Part shown: positions 48,301-60,266 of the stretch, one piece after another | How the letters are laid out: the number at the start of each line of letters is the position of its first letter | How positions within the stretch are numbered: position 1 is the stretch's first letter | Assembly (NCBI RefSeq): GCF_020536995.1 | Contig: NC_068363.1 | Span: 3,462,349 to 3,526,348, forward strand | DNA: 64,000 nt | Direction: 5' to 3' | Origin: Dreissena polymorpha | Lineage: Eukaryota > Mollusca > Bivalvia > Myida > Dreissenidae | Program-made: the position numbers and the translations under genes | Notes under the pieces: model-generated | Databases searched by the model: none | Seen by the model: only the letters and a program-made list of their open reading frames with translations | What the model was told of the DNA's origin: nothing

Positions 48301-51300
48301 TCTTGTTAATATACATGGTCAGGGGGTATTGGTAACATAGCTCTTGTTAATATACATGGTCAGCGGGTATTGGTAACATAGCTCTTGTTAATATACATGG
48401 TAAGGGGGTATTGGTAACATAGCTCTTGTTAATATACATGGTAAGGGGGTATTGGTAACATAGCTCTTGTTAATATACATGGTAAGTGGGTGTTGGTAAC
48501 ATAGCTCTTGTTAATATACATGTGGTAAGGGGGTATTGGTAACATAGCTCTTGTTAATATACATGTGGTAAGGGGGTATTGGTAACATAGCTCTTGTTAA
48601 TATACATGGTAAGGGGGTATTGGTAACATAGCTCTTGTTAATATACATGGTAAGGGGGTATTGGTAACATAGCTCTTGTTATTATACATGTAGGCAACTA
48701 GACCAATAATCTGTTCTGTGAGAAATGAAACCATTGGGGTTTATAAAGCTGGGCATATAGGATTGGTCCAAATCATTTACGTATTATATTAAATATTTAA
48801 AATATTAAAGCAGGCCACTCTGTAAAAGGGGAAATATTTTCTTTTGAAAATTTAAAAACCAATTCTTGGCAGTTACAGAACTAAGGCTTCAAACTGTATG
48901 TTATTATATATGAGCCGTGCTTTGTGAAAAGGTTGTTTAATCCATGTGCGTAAAGTGTTGTCCCGCACAAGCTAATCAGGACGACACTTTCCGCCTAATC
49001 TTTCTTGAAACATAAAATATCATATAAGGGGAAAGTGTCATCCCTGATTAGCCTGTGCAGACCGCACAGGCTAATCTGAGATGACATTTACGCACATGCA
49101 TTAAACCCCTTTTTCACAGAGCCCAGCCCATATATTATTCTTGTGTCATGCAAATGAAAAACAGATTCCAAAATCTTTCCACAATAACATATACGGGGTA
49201 CATGTTTTTAAAAAGTCAAACCCAAGAATTTAGTTAAAGGATAATACAATATGTAATTTACTGGTTATGTATGTTTAGTTATTTTTATTTTAAGATAACA
49301 CAGTGTTAATTTTAACTGTGCACATCCATGAATTTTGTTTTTGTTTTCCTTTTACAGTGTACCACATACATGCATTTCCATTGGCCTGACAATTAACAAA
49401 CAGGTACCAACTTTACAATTAAGGTATACAAGCGTGGATGAAACTTTTTCAAATAGACAGACATATGATGTTTTTCTTATGAAGCAGTTAAATAGCACTT
49501 TAGACATGCCTTGTTTGTTATATCTGTATAATAAAATAAAATATAACAATCAAGAAATACGATACCTTAGCTACAGGAAACGTTTATTTGGTAAAATTGA
49601 AATTTTTGTAAATTGACTGCGATATTTGAAAGTTTTTTTATACTTAGACTTTAAGGACCAGTTTTGTCAGAGATAACCATACAATTTGCAAGGGTGCTTT
49701 TAATAAATTGTTATAAATCTGTTCTAATAAAAATTATTTTTGTTGGAACAAAAACTGATACATGTAAATGTTTATGTTATATGTACAGTGGTCAGTGGAT
49801 GATCTACTAATCTCATACAGGTAATTCTGTACATACAATGTAGGTGTGCTGGACCCAACTGCTGTTTTTACCCTTTTAGCACTCAGATATGCATTTTGAC
49901 TCGTTTGTAGTCCATTAGAAAATCTAATTGAACAACCTTTCTGAATAGATAACAGTTTTAAAGGCTTCAGTTCCAACCCTTACATACTGATGAGCAGCGA
50001 ACAGCATAACATCTGAACAGACTGCGAGTTACTCGCAGGCTGTTTTGGCTTTATGCTGGTTGCATACAGCCATTCTCACCCATCTTTTGAGTGGGTAAGG
50101 GTTTAGCAAAAACAACAAAACTACTGGTCTTCATATTTCAGCCCATGCTTGGTATAGTGCATGCTCCGATACTAGAGGAGACGTTTAGTGCAATGAAGGG
50201 GCATGGAGCTTTCTGCAACGAGACAAAGCTGAGTGTATCAACCATAAATGGTATTAGTTTAAACGTATTTATTTTAGTAGCATTGCATTGAAAGCCAAAG
50301 GTTTATTGAAAAGATGTCGAGTCTGTTTTCTGGGTAGAACAAGTACTTTGATCTCAAGAACACTCCCACAGTGGGAATCAAACCCTGGGGTGGTATTCCA
50401 GAAACATATTAAGTCATTTCTTTAATAATTTCACTTAAGTTCATTATTACAATGTTTTGTATTTCTTTACTAAATAAGGAAACACATGTTATTTTTGGTG
50501 TTCCTAAAATAACATTGGCATTATGATGGTATTTAAATATATATCTTGATGCCAATCTATTGCAATATGAAATGAAACACTTAAGAAAATTTCCCAATTT
50601 AAGGATAAGAATAAAATATAACTTAAGATGCTACTGTAATACGACCCCTGTATCTCCCAGTTGCTAGTTGAAGTGACCTTAAATGGTATTGTGCTTCTTT
50701 GATATCAAATGAAAAAATTGATATGTCCTAGATGGAAAAAATATTAATATATAATTGAATTGTACTTGATATTAAAATATCAAAATGTGAAAACATCATA
50801 CATAATTTTTGGAATACATACATTACTTATAGCGAAATAATTTATAACAAGGTTTTCAAAAAAAGTTGATATGGTTATTAGTTTGGGGTATATATAGCAG
50901 GCAGGTGTGCAGGTTGTGGAGCCAAACAGGTGGTTTCTTGTCTCCTAGCTTTAGTTTTCATTGACCAGTCTTGATTAAACTTTGGATATAGAAAGCTTGC
51001 ATGGTGACTAGCTTGGAATTGTATTAAGGTCAGTGTTACTAAAAATAGACAGTTTGTGCTCAAAAATGTTGTTTTGGATGGAGAGATTTAACTGGAAATG
51101 TAGGTAGCTTATATAAGGACCTATCTTGGGTTATGTTTTTAAGGCCATTTGGGTTAAGGTCAAGGTCACTGCAACAATAAACTGAAAAACAGCAAACAAG
51201 TGGTTTACCATCAATTATTTAACTTTGCATATAGCAATCAAGGGATCTAGCTTGGGCTTTTATTCCCCGCATGTTGGTTGGGCTATCCCGGCATGTAAGT

Positions 51301-54300
51301 AAAAGCAGAACAATGGCATGGGCTTGATACATTTAGTTTGCATTTAAATTTTGTCTGTACATACTTGAAGCTAACATACAGATAACTAAATGATTAACCA
51401 TGCTAAGAACATGGGTTGGTAGACAATTTGTGTCTGCATTTTAAACTGATGCTTATAGCTGGTCTTCATCATCCAAAGAATTATACCATGTATTGTTCTG
51501 TACATATTTGTCATTACAACATAACATGAATACACTGCCAATGCGTTTGTTTAATAATACTTGCAGAACTGAACCGGAGTGTTGTGATTCTGGAGGGTGG
51601 CACTTCAAGAGTTCCAGAGATTCTGGACACTAAGATAGCCAACATAAAGTCTGTCATTGGACATTGCCATGGGTAAGAAAGTTTGCATTGCAGGAAAAGA
51701 AATACATTTTGTATAGGGTGGCCCATTCCTTCGGGATGAGTTTGATGTAGGTCCGGGCAAGTCAATTTCATAATTTGGTAGTCCATCTGGATGAGTAGCT
51801 TATTTTAAAAGCTTTAAGTAGTTTTCCCACAGTTAAAAGCCCATGAACACTCAAAATCAACAAATATTTCGTACAATAGTAGTTCCCATAATAACGTCGT
51901 TCTTCTGACGCTGCCAGAAGCCAGTCTTGCATTTGCTGGTAAATGTTTGAAAATCGATGCGGGAAATTTACATGGAATATATTGTGGCACAAAAAATAAA
52001 AAAGGAGTATTTTGTATCTCGTAAAATTTATTTTACCATAACACATCTAGCGTTTTGGCTATTGTTATAAGGAATACTGACAAACAAAACACAACAATTT
52101 TACATATGAACAGAGACACACCAAATATGACTCCAGTATACCCTGCTTTGTTGTTGGATACGTGGGTATGGGAGGGGGTAGGGGGAAGGGGCGGAACACA
52201 GAGTAATCTGTGATAGATTGACGGGTTCATGTTGGGGATTATTTAGTAGAGGATAACACTAGTTGCATTTTTATTGGCAATTTTGTATTTGGCCAAAGCA
52301 TTTCTGTAATAAGCTTAAAGATAAAAACTTAAAACATGAATAGACAAACATGGGGTAGAACAACTGTGCACAATTTGTATAATTTGAGCTGCATACTTTA
52401 TGGAGTCATTCCACATTGTCTCTTTTCTTTTTTGTTAGTTTTCTTTGAAGAGAATTTTTTTGCGGAAAAAAAGTAACAAACTGAATTATGGTTTTAACCT
52501 ATTATTGAGTCATGAATATTGTTAATAAGATGAAGAACATGCATAACAACTTTATGAGTTGTTAGATATTTATATGTCTATATTCTCATCAAAAAGCTTC
52601 CTGCAAGGGGGTATTTGAAACATGAAATGTCAATATAAGGTCTAAATTATATCTTGAAAAGAGCATTTTTCCATGATAATTGTATACATGACTTTAACAT
52701 ATATTTACATTATGATTAAGATTTGACATCTCATATACCACTATTTTACAGTAAAGATATTCATTTAGAAAACTACAATTATACTACTCATCAATGTTTA
52801 TGGAATGAAAAGGTATAAATGACGATTACACAATGTCATCGAAAACCTCCTTACACACTTCATGAAGAGTATTTTTTCCACAAAACCTTCATTTCAGTAT
52901 CCGATGTTACGGGTCAGCAGCCATCAACATGTGCTATGTAGCCCGCGGGTCTCACGAGGCCTATGTTGAGCACGGGATTCATGTGTGGGACATCGCTGCA
53001 GCAGCTGTTATCGTGCAGGAGGCGGGTGGTGTGGTCTGTGACCCTTCAGGTATGCCAAGTGATGCCCTGTTATTGGTCAGAGTTTGGTTAAGATTGTTTT
53101 ACCCCAACTAGGAGTTGTTATTTATCATACCACCAAATTGATACCGTACCTGTCTAAAATATTTTTATGCCCCTGAAGGGTGGCATATAGTTTTTTAGCG
53201 AGGCTGTTTTCGGAGAAAACCCGAGCTATTGTCATAGTCAGCTCGTTGTCCGCCGTAGGCGTCGTGCTAAAACCTTAACATTGGCCATAACTTTTTAAAT
53301 ATTGAAGATAGCACCTTGATATTTGGCATGCATGTGTATCTCATGGAGCTGCACATTTTGAGTGGTAAAATTTCAAGGTAAACATCATCCTTCAAGGTCT
53401 AGGGTCGAAAAAACAAAGTCAAGGGAAGTTATAAGCAATTAGCTTTAAATGGACATAGTTATCTGACCTGCCCACGTATATATTTTTGTTAAATAAATCA
53501 AAGCGGAGCAGTAGGCGGCATTGTGTTTCTGACAAACACATTGTGGTAAAAGGTCAAGGTCATCCTTACGGTCTACGGTAAAAAATACAGATTTAAGGGA
53601 AGTAATAAGCTTTAAAAAGGGAGAAAATTATTCAATATTGAACATAGCCACTTTATATATTTGCCATGCATGTGTATCTCATGGAGCTGCACATTTTGAG
53701 TGGTGAATCTACAGTCACGGTAGTGGCTTTTTATTATTTGCTACTAAAAATAGACATTTGTTACAGACAATTATTTTCATGGGAAGTAATTTATATAATT
53801 ATAAATCTCATATTATATATTTCCTTACCAAGAATTGAAGTTCTTATCACAGTTACTGTACAGATTTATTATTTTGATTATTTATAACCCAAACGATTGA
53901 TTTGTCAAAGTTTTTTTTTTAAATGATATAATTATAATTTCTTTGATGTTCATTACATACCTGTGGGGACCAGAGATCGGCAATGACTTAGCCCTTACAA
54001 TACAGAACCAGTCCCATACAAGTTTGTTGATGTTTCTAAATTTAATTTCATTTTTAAACCGACTTTTGTTTGGTGAAGAGTTTTCCCAATGAGATATGTA
54101 CGCAGACTATTTTCGCATGATATACCCGATCGTCGACTTTCCTTCCCTATATTTCTCTGACAGAATCTTGAGTGTTGGTTTAGGGAACATCTCTGATTCT
54201 TTTATCAATTTGATTTTGTCTTCTAGAGACAATTCCACGCGTCTTAGCTTAGAAGGAGGTTCGGACATTTTTAGTCTTAGTTATCTTTATTACCAATTTT

Positions 54301-56919
54301 AAAATCTAAATGAATATCTAAATGCAACTGCTTCAAGAACTCTGCAAATCACCATTTTATATGACACTAAATTAGAATTTTTTTTAACTACACAAAATAT
54401 AATAGCATTACGATTATTAAAATTTAACACGGCTTCCTACATCAACAACAAAACACACTAAAGAACTCTATCTTTGTTATCAGTAATTATAATCAGTATT
54501 ATCACCTCTATTGATCGATAAATACATCACAGGGCAAGTAACTTTAAATTAATTTGCGATTTTTACAGTTTACAAATTTTCGACCACCTTTATTAATTTC
54601 ATGCGTCTTTAATCCGCTATTCACAACTTTTCGACACTAGGTCTGAGGTGGGATAAACCGGCACTGAGCGGTTTAGAGGGGTACAATTACGTATGGAATG
54701 AACTTTGATCCAAAGAATGACCGGTATTCGGAATTAAGGGGATTCAGGTCTCGAGGAGATATTTTACGCATGGTATTATAGGGAAAAAATGAGACTGGAC
54801 AATTTGTCCGGTTTATAGAGGATTCCGGTATAAAGAGGATCCGGTTTTGAGGGTTTCCACTGTACATGATCAACTCTGGCTATGATCTCTTTTAAACCAC
54901 AGGCCTTGGTTGTCAGTGATGTCTGACATGGTCATAATTGACTGTGAGACCCTCCCCACCCCCAACCAATCCCCCATCCCGGTTGTATTGGACAAAATTC
55001 AAGGGAAGTAATAACCTTTAAAGGGAGATGATTTCTATACCTGCCAAATGATAAATAGAAATTTTATTTCAATGCGGCGCAGTAGGGGGCATTGTGTTTC
55101 TGACAAACACATCTCTTGTTGGGTCACTAGGTCAAAGGTCAAGGTCACTGTGACCTCTAAAAAAACAAACTTTCGCAGCCGAGCGTGGCACCCGTTATGC
55201 GGTGCTCTTGTTAACTGTCGTTCCGTCTGTCTGTCCGTCAGTCAGTCTCTCAGTCCGTCGGAAAACTTTAACATTGGTCAGAAGTTTTGCAATATTGAAG
55301 ATAGAAACTTAATATTTGGAATGCATCTGTATCTCATGGAGCTGCACATTTTAAGTGGTGAAAGGTCAAGGTCATCCTTCAAGGTCAAATATATGGCTTC
55401 AAAGCGGCGCAGAAGGGGGGGCATTGTGTCTCTGACACATTACTTGTATTATATCATAAACAAGTTGTTAATTAATGTTTGGAGGTTGATCATATTACTC
55501 GGAATAAACTAGAAAGCCATCAGTTTCGGTAAAATAGAATCAGATTGAACATAACAAACACATTGATACCAAGATATTTTAGACACAAAATAAAACAAAA
55601 CAACAGTAAAGAACATGTTTTACAATTATTTAGCGTAAATGCTGGTGACATAATTGTTAACATGTCAAACATCATTTTCATTACTGCAAAAATGCAGGGT
55701 CATATATGTAGCGATTTTATTTCATAATTTCTTTTAAAATGGGGACACAGAGCTATGATAAACAGAATACGGGTTACTGCCCTATCTTTGTGTAATAATA
55801 TTAGGCTATATGCTAATAAATCAGACTCTGCACAAATAAAACAATTTATTCTAAGCATCACCTGAGATATTAAACAATGATTGTGCAGTTATCTGTTATT
55901 CTGTATGTAGGGAGCAATCTGTTATTTGGTTGTTTTGTCATCATAAGCTTGTGGAATAAACTACTAGTACTTTCACAATTCTGAAGCGAATAAATTGAAG
56001 CTTAAAATATGTTATCAACATGAAGTGGAGATGTGCAAGACATTTTTTCACATCCCCAATGATTGACACATTATTCCGGGGTTGTTTGCCTATGTTCATA
56101 GCTGACAAAGCCAGATGGATGTGTAAGTCACGTGTGAAAGCTGTGCAATGTTCCTGCAATTACATGTATTGCATGCATACTTTTTAGTCTGTCAATGTGT
56201 GAGGTGTGTGTGTTTGGGGATAACATGCATTAGGCTGAGTGATTTCAGTCTAAAAAACTTTGGGAGTACGCTAAATTCTACGCTACATAGTACCTCTACC
56301 TTCCCCTGGCCATATTGTTAGCATATTCTTTCAATCTTTCATTTTGGGTATTTTTGGATCATAATAGACTCCCCCCCCCCCCCCCTAAATCCTTTGTCGT
56401 ATTTCTCTTTGTCATCCTGCTGGTCCACAACTGGAAAAACTTTGTTAGGAGTAGTATTTTTGAATGCGGTAGTTTATTTTCAAGTGGACTGGATTCACTT
56501 TTTGCCCATCAGGTATGACCATTCTTAATCCTCTACGACTTGAGATACGTATTTTTACGCATTTGTAGTCCCTTAGAAAGTTAAATTTCATTAAAGACCT
56601 TTCTTACTAGATTAAAGTTTTAAAGGCTTCATTTCCAACCCCAAGATACTGATGAGCAGCACACTGTGCCAAACAGCATAAAACCTGAACAGCCTGTGAG
56701 TTACTTGCAGGCTGCTCTGGTTTTATGCCGTTTCCACACAGCCATTTTTACTTTGCTTCTGAGTGGGAACGGGTTAATGCAGAGTTTTCATTGATATATT
56801 GGTACATTAAAGGTGGGGAACTCGACTTGCTGAACAGGCGTGTCTTAGCAGCATGCAACAAAACACTGGCAGGCCAACTATCCGCCATCACGACTAACAT
56901 CGACATGGGAAGGGACTAA
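36350..56919 (+). CDS. IMPA1: Inositol monophosphatase (IMPA1-like), complete, eight exons, 273 aa
   Basis: The enzyme hydrolyses myo-inositol monophosphates to inositol and phosphate in the cytosol (Mg-dependent, lithium-sensitive in the family). It feeds the phosphatidylinositol cycle. Coding exons: 36350-36412, 36704-36837, 37228-37332, 49358-49403, 50142-50250, 51567-51672, 52898-53049 and 56813-56919. Every junction is GT/AG, phases match throughout, and the 822 nt give 273 residues against 277 in human IMPA1. Seen in order: [37 protein letters not shown] (Glu70), [14 protein letters not shown] (Asp90, Asp93), [36 protein letters not shown] (Asp219) and NRRVLAACN. All metal and phosphate ligands known for the family are present, so the product should be active. 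Odd points: intron 3 is 12 kb and nearly all minisatellite, and the last intron carries several transposon remnants. AATAAA at 57667 is a candidate poly(A) signal. Confidence 0.95.
36897..37225. repeat. Degenerate about 28-bp repeats filling IMPA1 intron 2
   Basis: TTACTTGCAAGTAGTGGACT and related units (CATGCAATAGTGGACTTATT) recur about a dozen times up to the acceptor of exon 3. The units are diverged and irregular, so this is an old array. It differs in sequence from the array in intron 3. Confidence 0.7.
37766..48690. repeat. 41/43-bp minisatellite, about 260 copies, in IMPA1 intron 3
   Basis: The unit contains ATGGTAAGGGGGTATTGG, then AACATAGCTCTTG, then TTAATATAC. A second unit type carries an extra TG (ATGTGGTAAG). 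The 10,925-bp array makes up about 91% of the 12,025-bp intron and stops 667 bp before exon 4. Most units differ by zero to two bases. Rare variants (TTAATATTC, TTAATAACATGG, CATAGTGGGG, GGTACC) act as markers of larger duplications. Minus-strand frames such as [14 protein letters not shown] are repeat translations in a rotating frame, not genes. Confidence 0.97.
42911..47148. repeat. Higher-order 2,119-bp tandem duplication within the minisatellite
   Basis: Rare unit variants recur at a constant offset: TTAATATTC at 42911 and 45030, CATAGTGGGG at 44671 and 46790, TAGCTCTGGT at 44981 and 47100, and GGTACC-bearing units at 44264 and 46383. The two blocks, each about 51 units, are nearly identical, implying a recent block duplication. 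Confidence 0.85.
48912..49130. mobile_element. Double-hairpin palindromic MITE in IMPA1 intron 3
   Basis: GAGCCGTGCTTTGTGAAAAG at the left and TTTTTCACAGAGCCCAGCC at the right are inverse. The right hairpin holds GATTAGCCTGTGCAGACCGC. The left hairpin is partly deleted. Confidence 0.65.
49855..50102 (+). mobile_element. SINE/MITE-like repeat, CTGATGAGCAGC family, copy 1
   Basis: It shares TTTTAAAGGCTTCA, ATACTGATGAGCAGC and a hairpin-like TTACTCGCAGGCTG with copies at 56522 and 61293. The ends contain CCCTTTTAGCACTCAG and GAGTGGGTAAGGG, which are imperfect inverses. It lies in IMPA1 intron 4, just upstream of exon 5. Confidence 0.6.
50251..52897. other. IMPA1 introns 5 and 6, no other gene
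   Basis: Apart from exon 6 (51567-51672), no repeat family or nested gene is recognised. Small minus-strand frames at 51514-52230 lack support. Confidence 0.4.
53165..53710 (+). mobile_element. Tandem-core element fragment in IMPA1 intron 7
   Basis: ATGCCCCTGAAGGGTGGCAT at the start and two copies of CATGTGTATCTCATGGAGCT (about 53331 and 53669) mark the widely repeated family also seen at 55010 and 62262. It is a diverged fragment without coding capacity. Confidence 0.55.
53711..55009. other. Intron 7 sequence, no gene seen
   Basis: AT-rich, with small frames lacking splice support. GGATCCGGTTTTGAGGGTTT near 54838 and the surrounding words GGTTTATAGAGGATTCCGGT suggest another diverged repeat. 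Confidence 0.35.
55010..55445 (+). mobile_element. Tandem-core element fragment in IMPA1 intron 7
   Basis: It contains GGGGGCATTGTGTTTCTGAC, GTCTGTCTGTCCGTCAGTCA and CTGTATCTCATGGAGCTGCA. This is the same family as 53165 and 62262, with the microsatellite in the middle. Confidence 0.55.
55446..56521. other. Intron 7 sequence; poly(C) run
   Basis: A run of about 17 C's lies at about 56370-56386. Otherwise no feature is seen. Confidence 0.4.
56522..56776 (+). mobile_element. SINE/MITE-like repeat, CTGATGAGCAGC family, copy 2
   Basis: It shares TTTTAAAGGCTTCATTTCCA, ATACTGATGAGCAGC and GAGTTACTTGCAGGCTG with copies 1 and 3. It ends GAGTGGGAACGGGTTAA, only 36 bases before the last IMPA1 exon, so it supplies sequence next to that exon's branch-point region. 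Confidence 0.65.
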
Positions 56920-56969
56920 ATACGACATGTAGAAACCATTAGTCAAGAGGCTATAAATTAGTATAATAC

Positions 56970-57220
56970 CGGGACATTATGCACGTCATTTCATTTTGTT
57001 CCTACCTCAAAAATTGTGGTTGCTATGGCAACAAATAGACTAGAAATATTGCTGAAAATAGTGTTTTTTTCTGGATCCTGCGATAACTTTAAAAGTTCCT
57101 AATATTTTTTCAAGAAACTTGGAACATGGATAGATGGCAATATGGACATTATGCACGTAATTTCATTTTGTTCCTATGTCAAAAATTGTGGTTGCTATGG
57201 AAACAAACAAAAAATATTCT
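56970..57220 (+). repeat. Two-copy direct repeat downstream of IMPA1
   Basis: GACATTATGCACGT followed by ATTTCATTTTGTTCCTA and AAAAATTGTGGTTGCTATGG occur at about 56973 and again at about 57148. They lie in the likely 3' UTR or flank. Confidence 0.7.
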
Positions 57221-58337
57221 GAAAATGGTGAAATTTCTGACAATGGTGGGGGATTTTATTGCTAGGCAATAGTTTTGTTAAATTTGTTGAAGTTTGCGGT
57301 GCCTTAATTTCACTCCGTTTTGAAAAATGACTTGAAGGAGTACACAACAAATCAAATGTTAAAAGTACAAAATATTTATATATTATACATTTACCTATTG
57401 ATAATCTGGCTCAAATCTGGCTTCTTTAAAAAAAAAAAAAAAAAAAAACGAGAAGAAAATGAAATTTCAGTAACTCAGTTGAACTCTGGTTGTATATGAA
57501 TGCTGGAAAAAGCATACCCTTTAATGTCATTAATGTACACATCATCTTGGCATGTTAATATATGGATCGTTAAATATATGACGTTTGTTTCCTGAATGTA
57601 TGCATTATTCACAAGATTCACAAGGCTGTTGACTTGTAGTGTTGATTTTAGCGAGTAAAGGTATATAATAAATACCTACTTTGTGGGTATCCAAATTTTG
57701 GTGGAGCACCGATTGTGCGAAATCATACTCTTACCCCTCTGCAGACTTGTGGAAACAGCAATCAACTTGTACCATACAACCCATCCAAACACCACAGTAA
57801 ATCAAAATTCCTAATGTATCTGATAATATATTTATGAAATACTTTCGTCTGTATCACATCAATGTTTGAAACAAGAATAAGGTTTCATTTTTGACGATGC
57901 TGCAAAGCAGCTCGTCTAAGTTATCATACTATGAAAAAATTCTTCACAATGGCGACCTATGTAAAAGACCGAGCCAGTCCAATTGAGATAGCTCGATTTT
58001 TCTGATCGGCATACCTCGCTGATTATCGTTGATAAAGGTAAATATTAATAGAACAGCATATTCTGGGGAAACAGATTCAATAAGTGTATCAAAACGTAAA
58101 TTTTAAATTGGTAATTTTACATCCATTTTATCTTTATTTACCAATGAAACAACTATATATTTTCTTTATTGTGTTTGATATTTGTTCTCGATTTTGTAAT
58201 TTAAATTGCGAATTAAAACATGTAAAATAAACTTTTTACGCGATCACAAATCTAAAGAATACGAATAACTTCGAGCCTGCAAATTGTAAACGCTGAACTG
58301 CCATGATCTATATAGATAAAACATTTGTAACGTAGTT
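57221..58337. other. No gene seen
   Basis: It contains an A-run at about 57428-57447 and the candidate IMPA1 poly(A) signal at 57667. It is otherwise AT-rich and unremarkable. Confidence 0.35.
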
Positions 58338-58415
58338 GTCCGTCCTGCTAGCGCAGTGGTCAGCACGTACACTTTTTCACCTTTACAACACCGGTTCGAT
58401 TCCCGCTCCCGGCGC
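58338..58415 (+). tRNA. tRNA-like sequence (possible SINE head)
   Basis: The A-box TAGCGCAGTGGTCAGC and B-box GGTTCGATTCC lie at normal spacing in about 78 nt ending GGCGCA. A T-rich, G-interrupted tail follows. The T arm pairs (CCGG TTCGATT CCCG). The 5' end GTCCGTC pairs poorly with the 3' end, so a tRNA-derived SINE or tRNA pseudogene is more likely than an active gene. Confidence 0.45.
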
Positions 58416-58549
58416 ATTTTTTTTGTTTTTGTTTTGTGGTCACCATACCGGACAGGAGGGATTTTCTCCAGATTATTCTATCCCCCCGCAGCACAAGACC
58501 ATATACAAAATTAAAAAGTATTACAGTAAAAACAAGCAAATTCGTTGAA

Positions 58550-59475
58550 TTGATATCCCCTGCTTATATACTTCCGGACACAAAAGTGTTATATTTGACA
58601 CTAAAAAAAGCATTTTTTTGAAGATACAAAGAGCCATAACTCTGTTATTATCAGATGGTGTACAATGCCATTTGGCGTGCATCATCCTATTATCCATATA
58701 TATACTCATACCAAGTTTCAATGAAATCCGCAAAAGCACTTCCAAGATATGGCTCCGGACACAAAAGTGACAGACGGACGGACAGCCGGACGGACAGCGC
58801 CAAAACGATATCCCTCCGCCTCTGGCGCGGGATATATACTCATACCAAGCTTCAATGAAATTCGCCAAAGCACTTCCAAGATATGGCTTCGGACTCAAAA
58901 GTGCCTATAGTAAAAAACATTTTTTCAAGATACAAAGGGCCATAACTCTGTTTTTAACAGATGGTGTACAATGCCATTTGGCGTGCATCATCCTCTTATG
59001 CATTTATATACTCATACCAAGTTTCAATGAAATCCGCCAAAGCACTTCCAAGATATGGCTCCGGACACAAAAGTGCCTATAGTTAAAAGCATTTTTTCAA
59101 GATACAAAGGGCCATAACTCTGTTTATAACAGATGGTGTACAATGCCATTTGGCGTGCATCATCCTCTTATGCATATATATACTCATACCAAGTTTCAAT
59201 GAAATCCGCCAAAGCACTTCCGAGATATGGCTCCGGACACAAAAGTGCCTATAGTAAAAAGCATTTTTTCAAGATACAAAGGGTCATAACTCTGTTTTTA
59301 ACAGATAGTGTACAATGCCATTTGGCGTGCATCATCCTCTTATGCATATATATACTCATACCAAGTTTCAATGAAATCCGCCAAAGCACTTCCAAGATAT
59401 GGCTCCGGACACAAAAGTGCCGGACGGACGGACAACGCTAAAACAATATCCCTCCGCCTCTGGTGGGGGATAAAA
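58550..59475 (+). mobile_element. Tandem-core element with 172-bp repeats
   Basis: ATTTGGCGTGCATCATCCT recurs at 58670, 58976, 59148 and 59320. The last three are exactly 172 bp apart. The longer first interval contains an internal GACGGACGGACAG microsatellite and the end-like ATATCCCTCCGCCTCTGG, which recurs at the right end (about 59446). This suggests two fused or recombined copies. The element is non-coding. Confidence 0.75.
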
Positions 59476-60266
59476 ATAAATAGCTGGAAATTCAGAATTC
59501 GTCCCAACTGTCGTCCGGCTAAGCCTGTTAGGTAGGAGTGCTGGACACACTCCGTGTCCCAACATTATGCAGCCTTAGGCGCGGATCCAACTCATAACTT
59601 TGGAAATACACACTGGGTGGAGCCTAGGCGCGTATAGACTTAAAAAAGCAAAACAAACTCACGTGCAGGCACAATCATTTTAAATTTATATATTTAATAC
59701 GATATTCTAACAGAAATTACACAACCACCTAAGTGTACATACCATGTTTGATAATTCGTTCGTTTGTTAGATTTCAGCATATACATGTATAAGGTCATAT
59801 CGCGTTGGTTAGTTAGCTTTTCCATATGTTCCTGGGCGAACTAAGATAGTCAAGTGCTCTTACTATTGAGCTCACCTGGTCCGGCTTATGCTCATACCTA
59901 CTTTCGAGAATCATCATGAAAGTATTGCCATACTTAATGAACAAACATGCCTATGCGTATTGAACTTAAATTAACAAACAATATTCAACAGGAAAAAAGC
60001 ATATATCCATGTCCATGGGCATGTGAAATCATGTCCGTACATATAACATTATTAAATTAAGAACTTAACAATGAAATAAAGGTAGGGTATGATGTACAAG
60101 TGTTATTAACGATCATGCCATGTTTTGTACATATCTGCTGAAACGTAATTTTTATAACCCACAAACATTTTATTGTAATAGAAAGTTTTTACGAAAAGTG
60201 GTACAGAAAAATACACGCCCATTATCTTTTTAAACATATTTCTTGTTAGATTCGATTAAGAATATA
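59476..60266. other. No gene seen
   Basis: AT-rich intergenic sequence between the 3' ends of IMPA1 and USB1. Confidence 0.35.

Noticed and set aside
38212-48316. Many minus-strand open frames of 65-122 codons with [14 protein letters not shown]-type repeats
   Set aside because: They are translations of the 41/43-bp minisatellite. The frame rotates from unit to unit, and one of the three frames contains a stop in the standard unit. This is repeat DNA within an IMPA1 intron.
37766-48690. G-quadruplex array from the G5 runs
   Set aside because: Only one G-run per 41 bases, so loops would be about 36 nt. A stable canonical quadruplex is unlikely.
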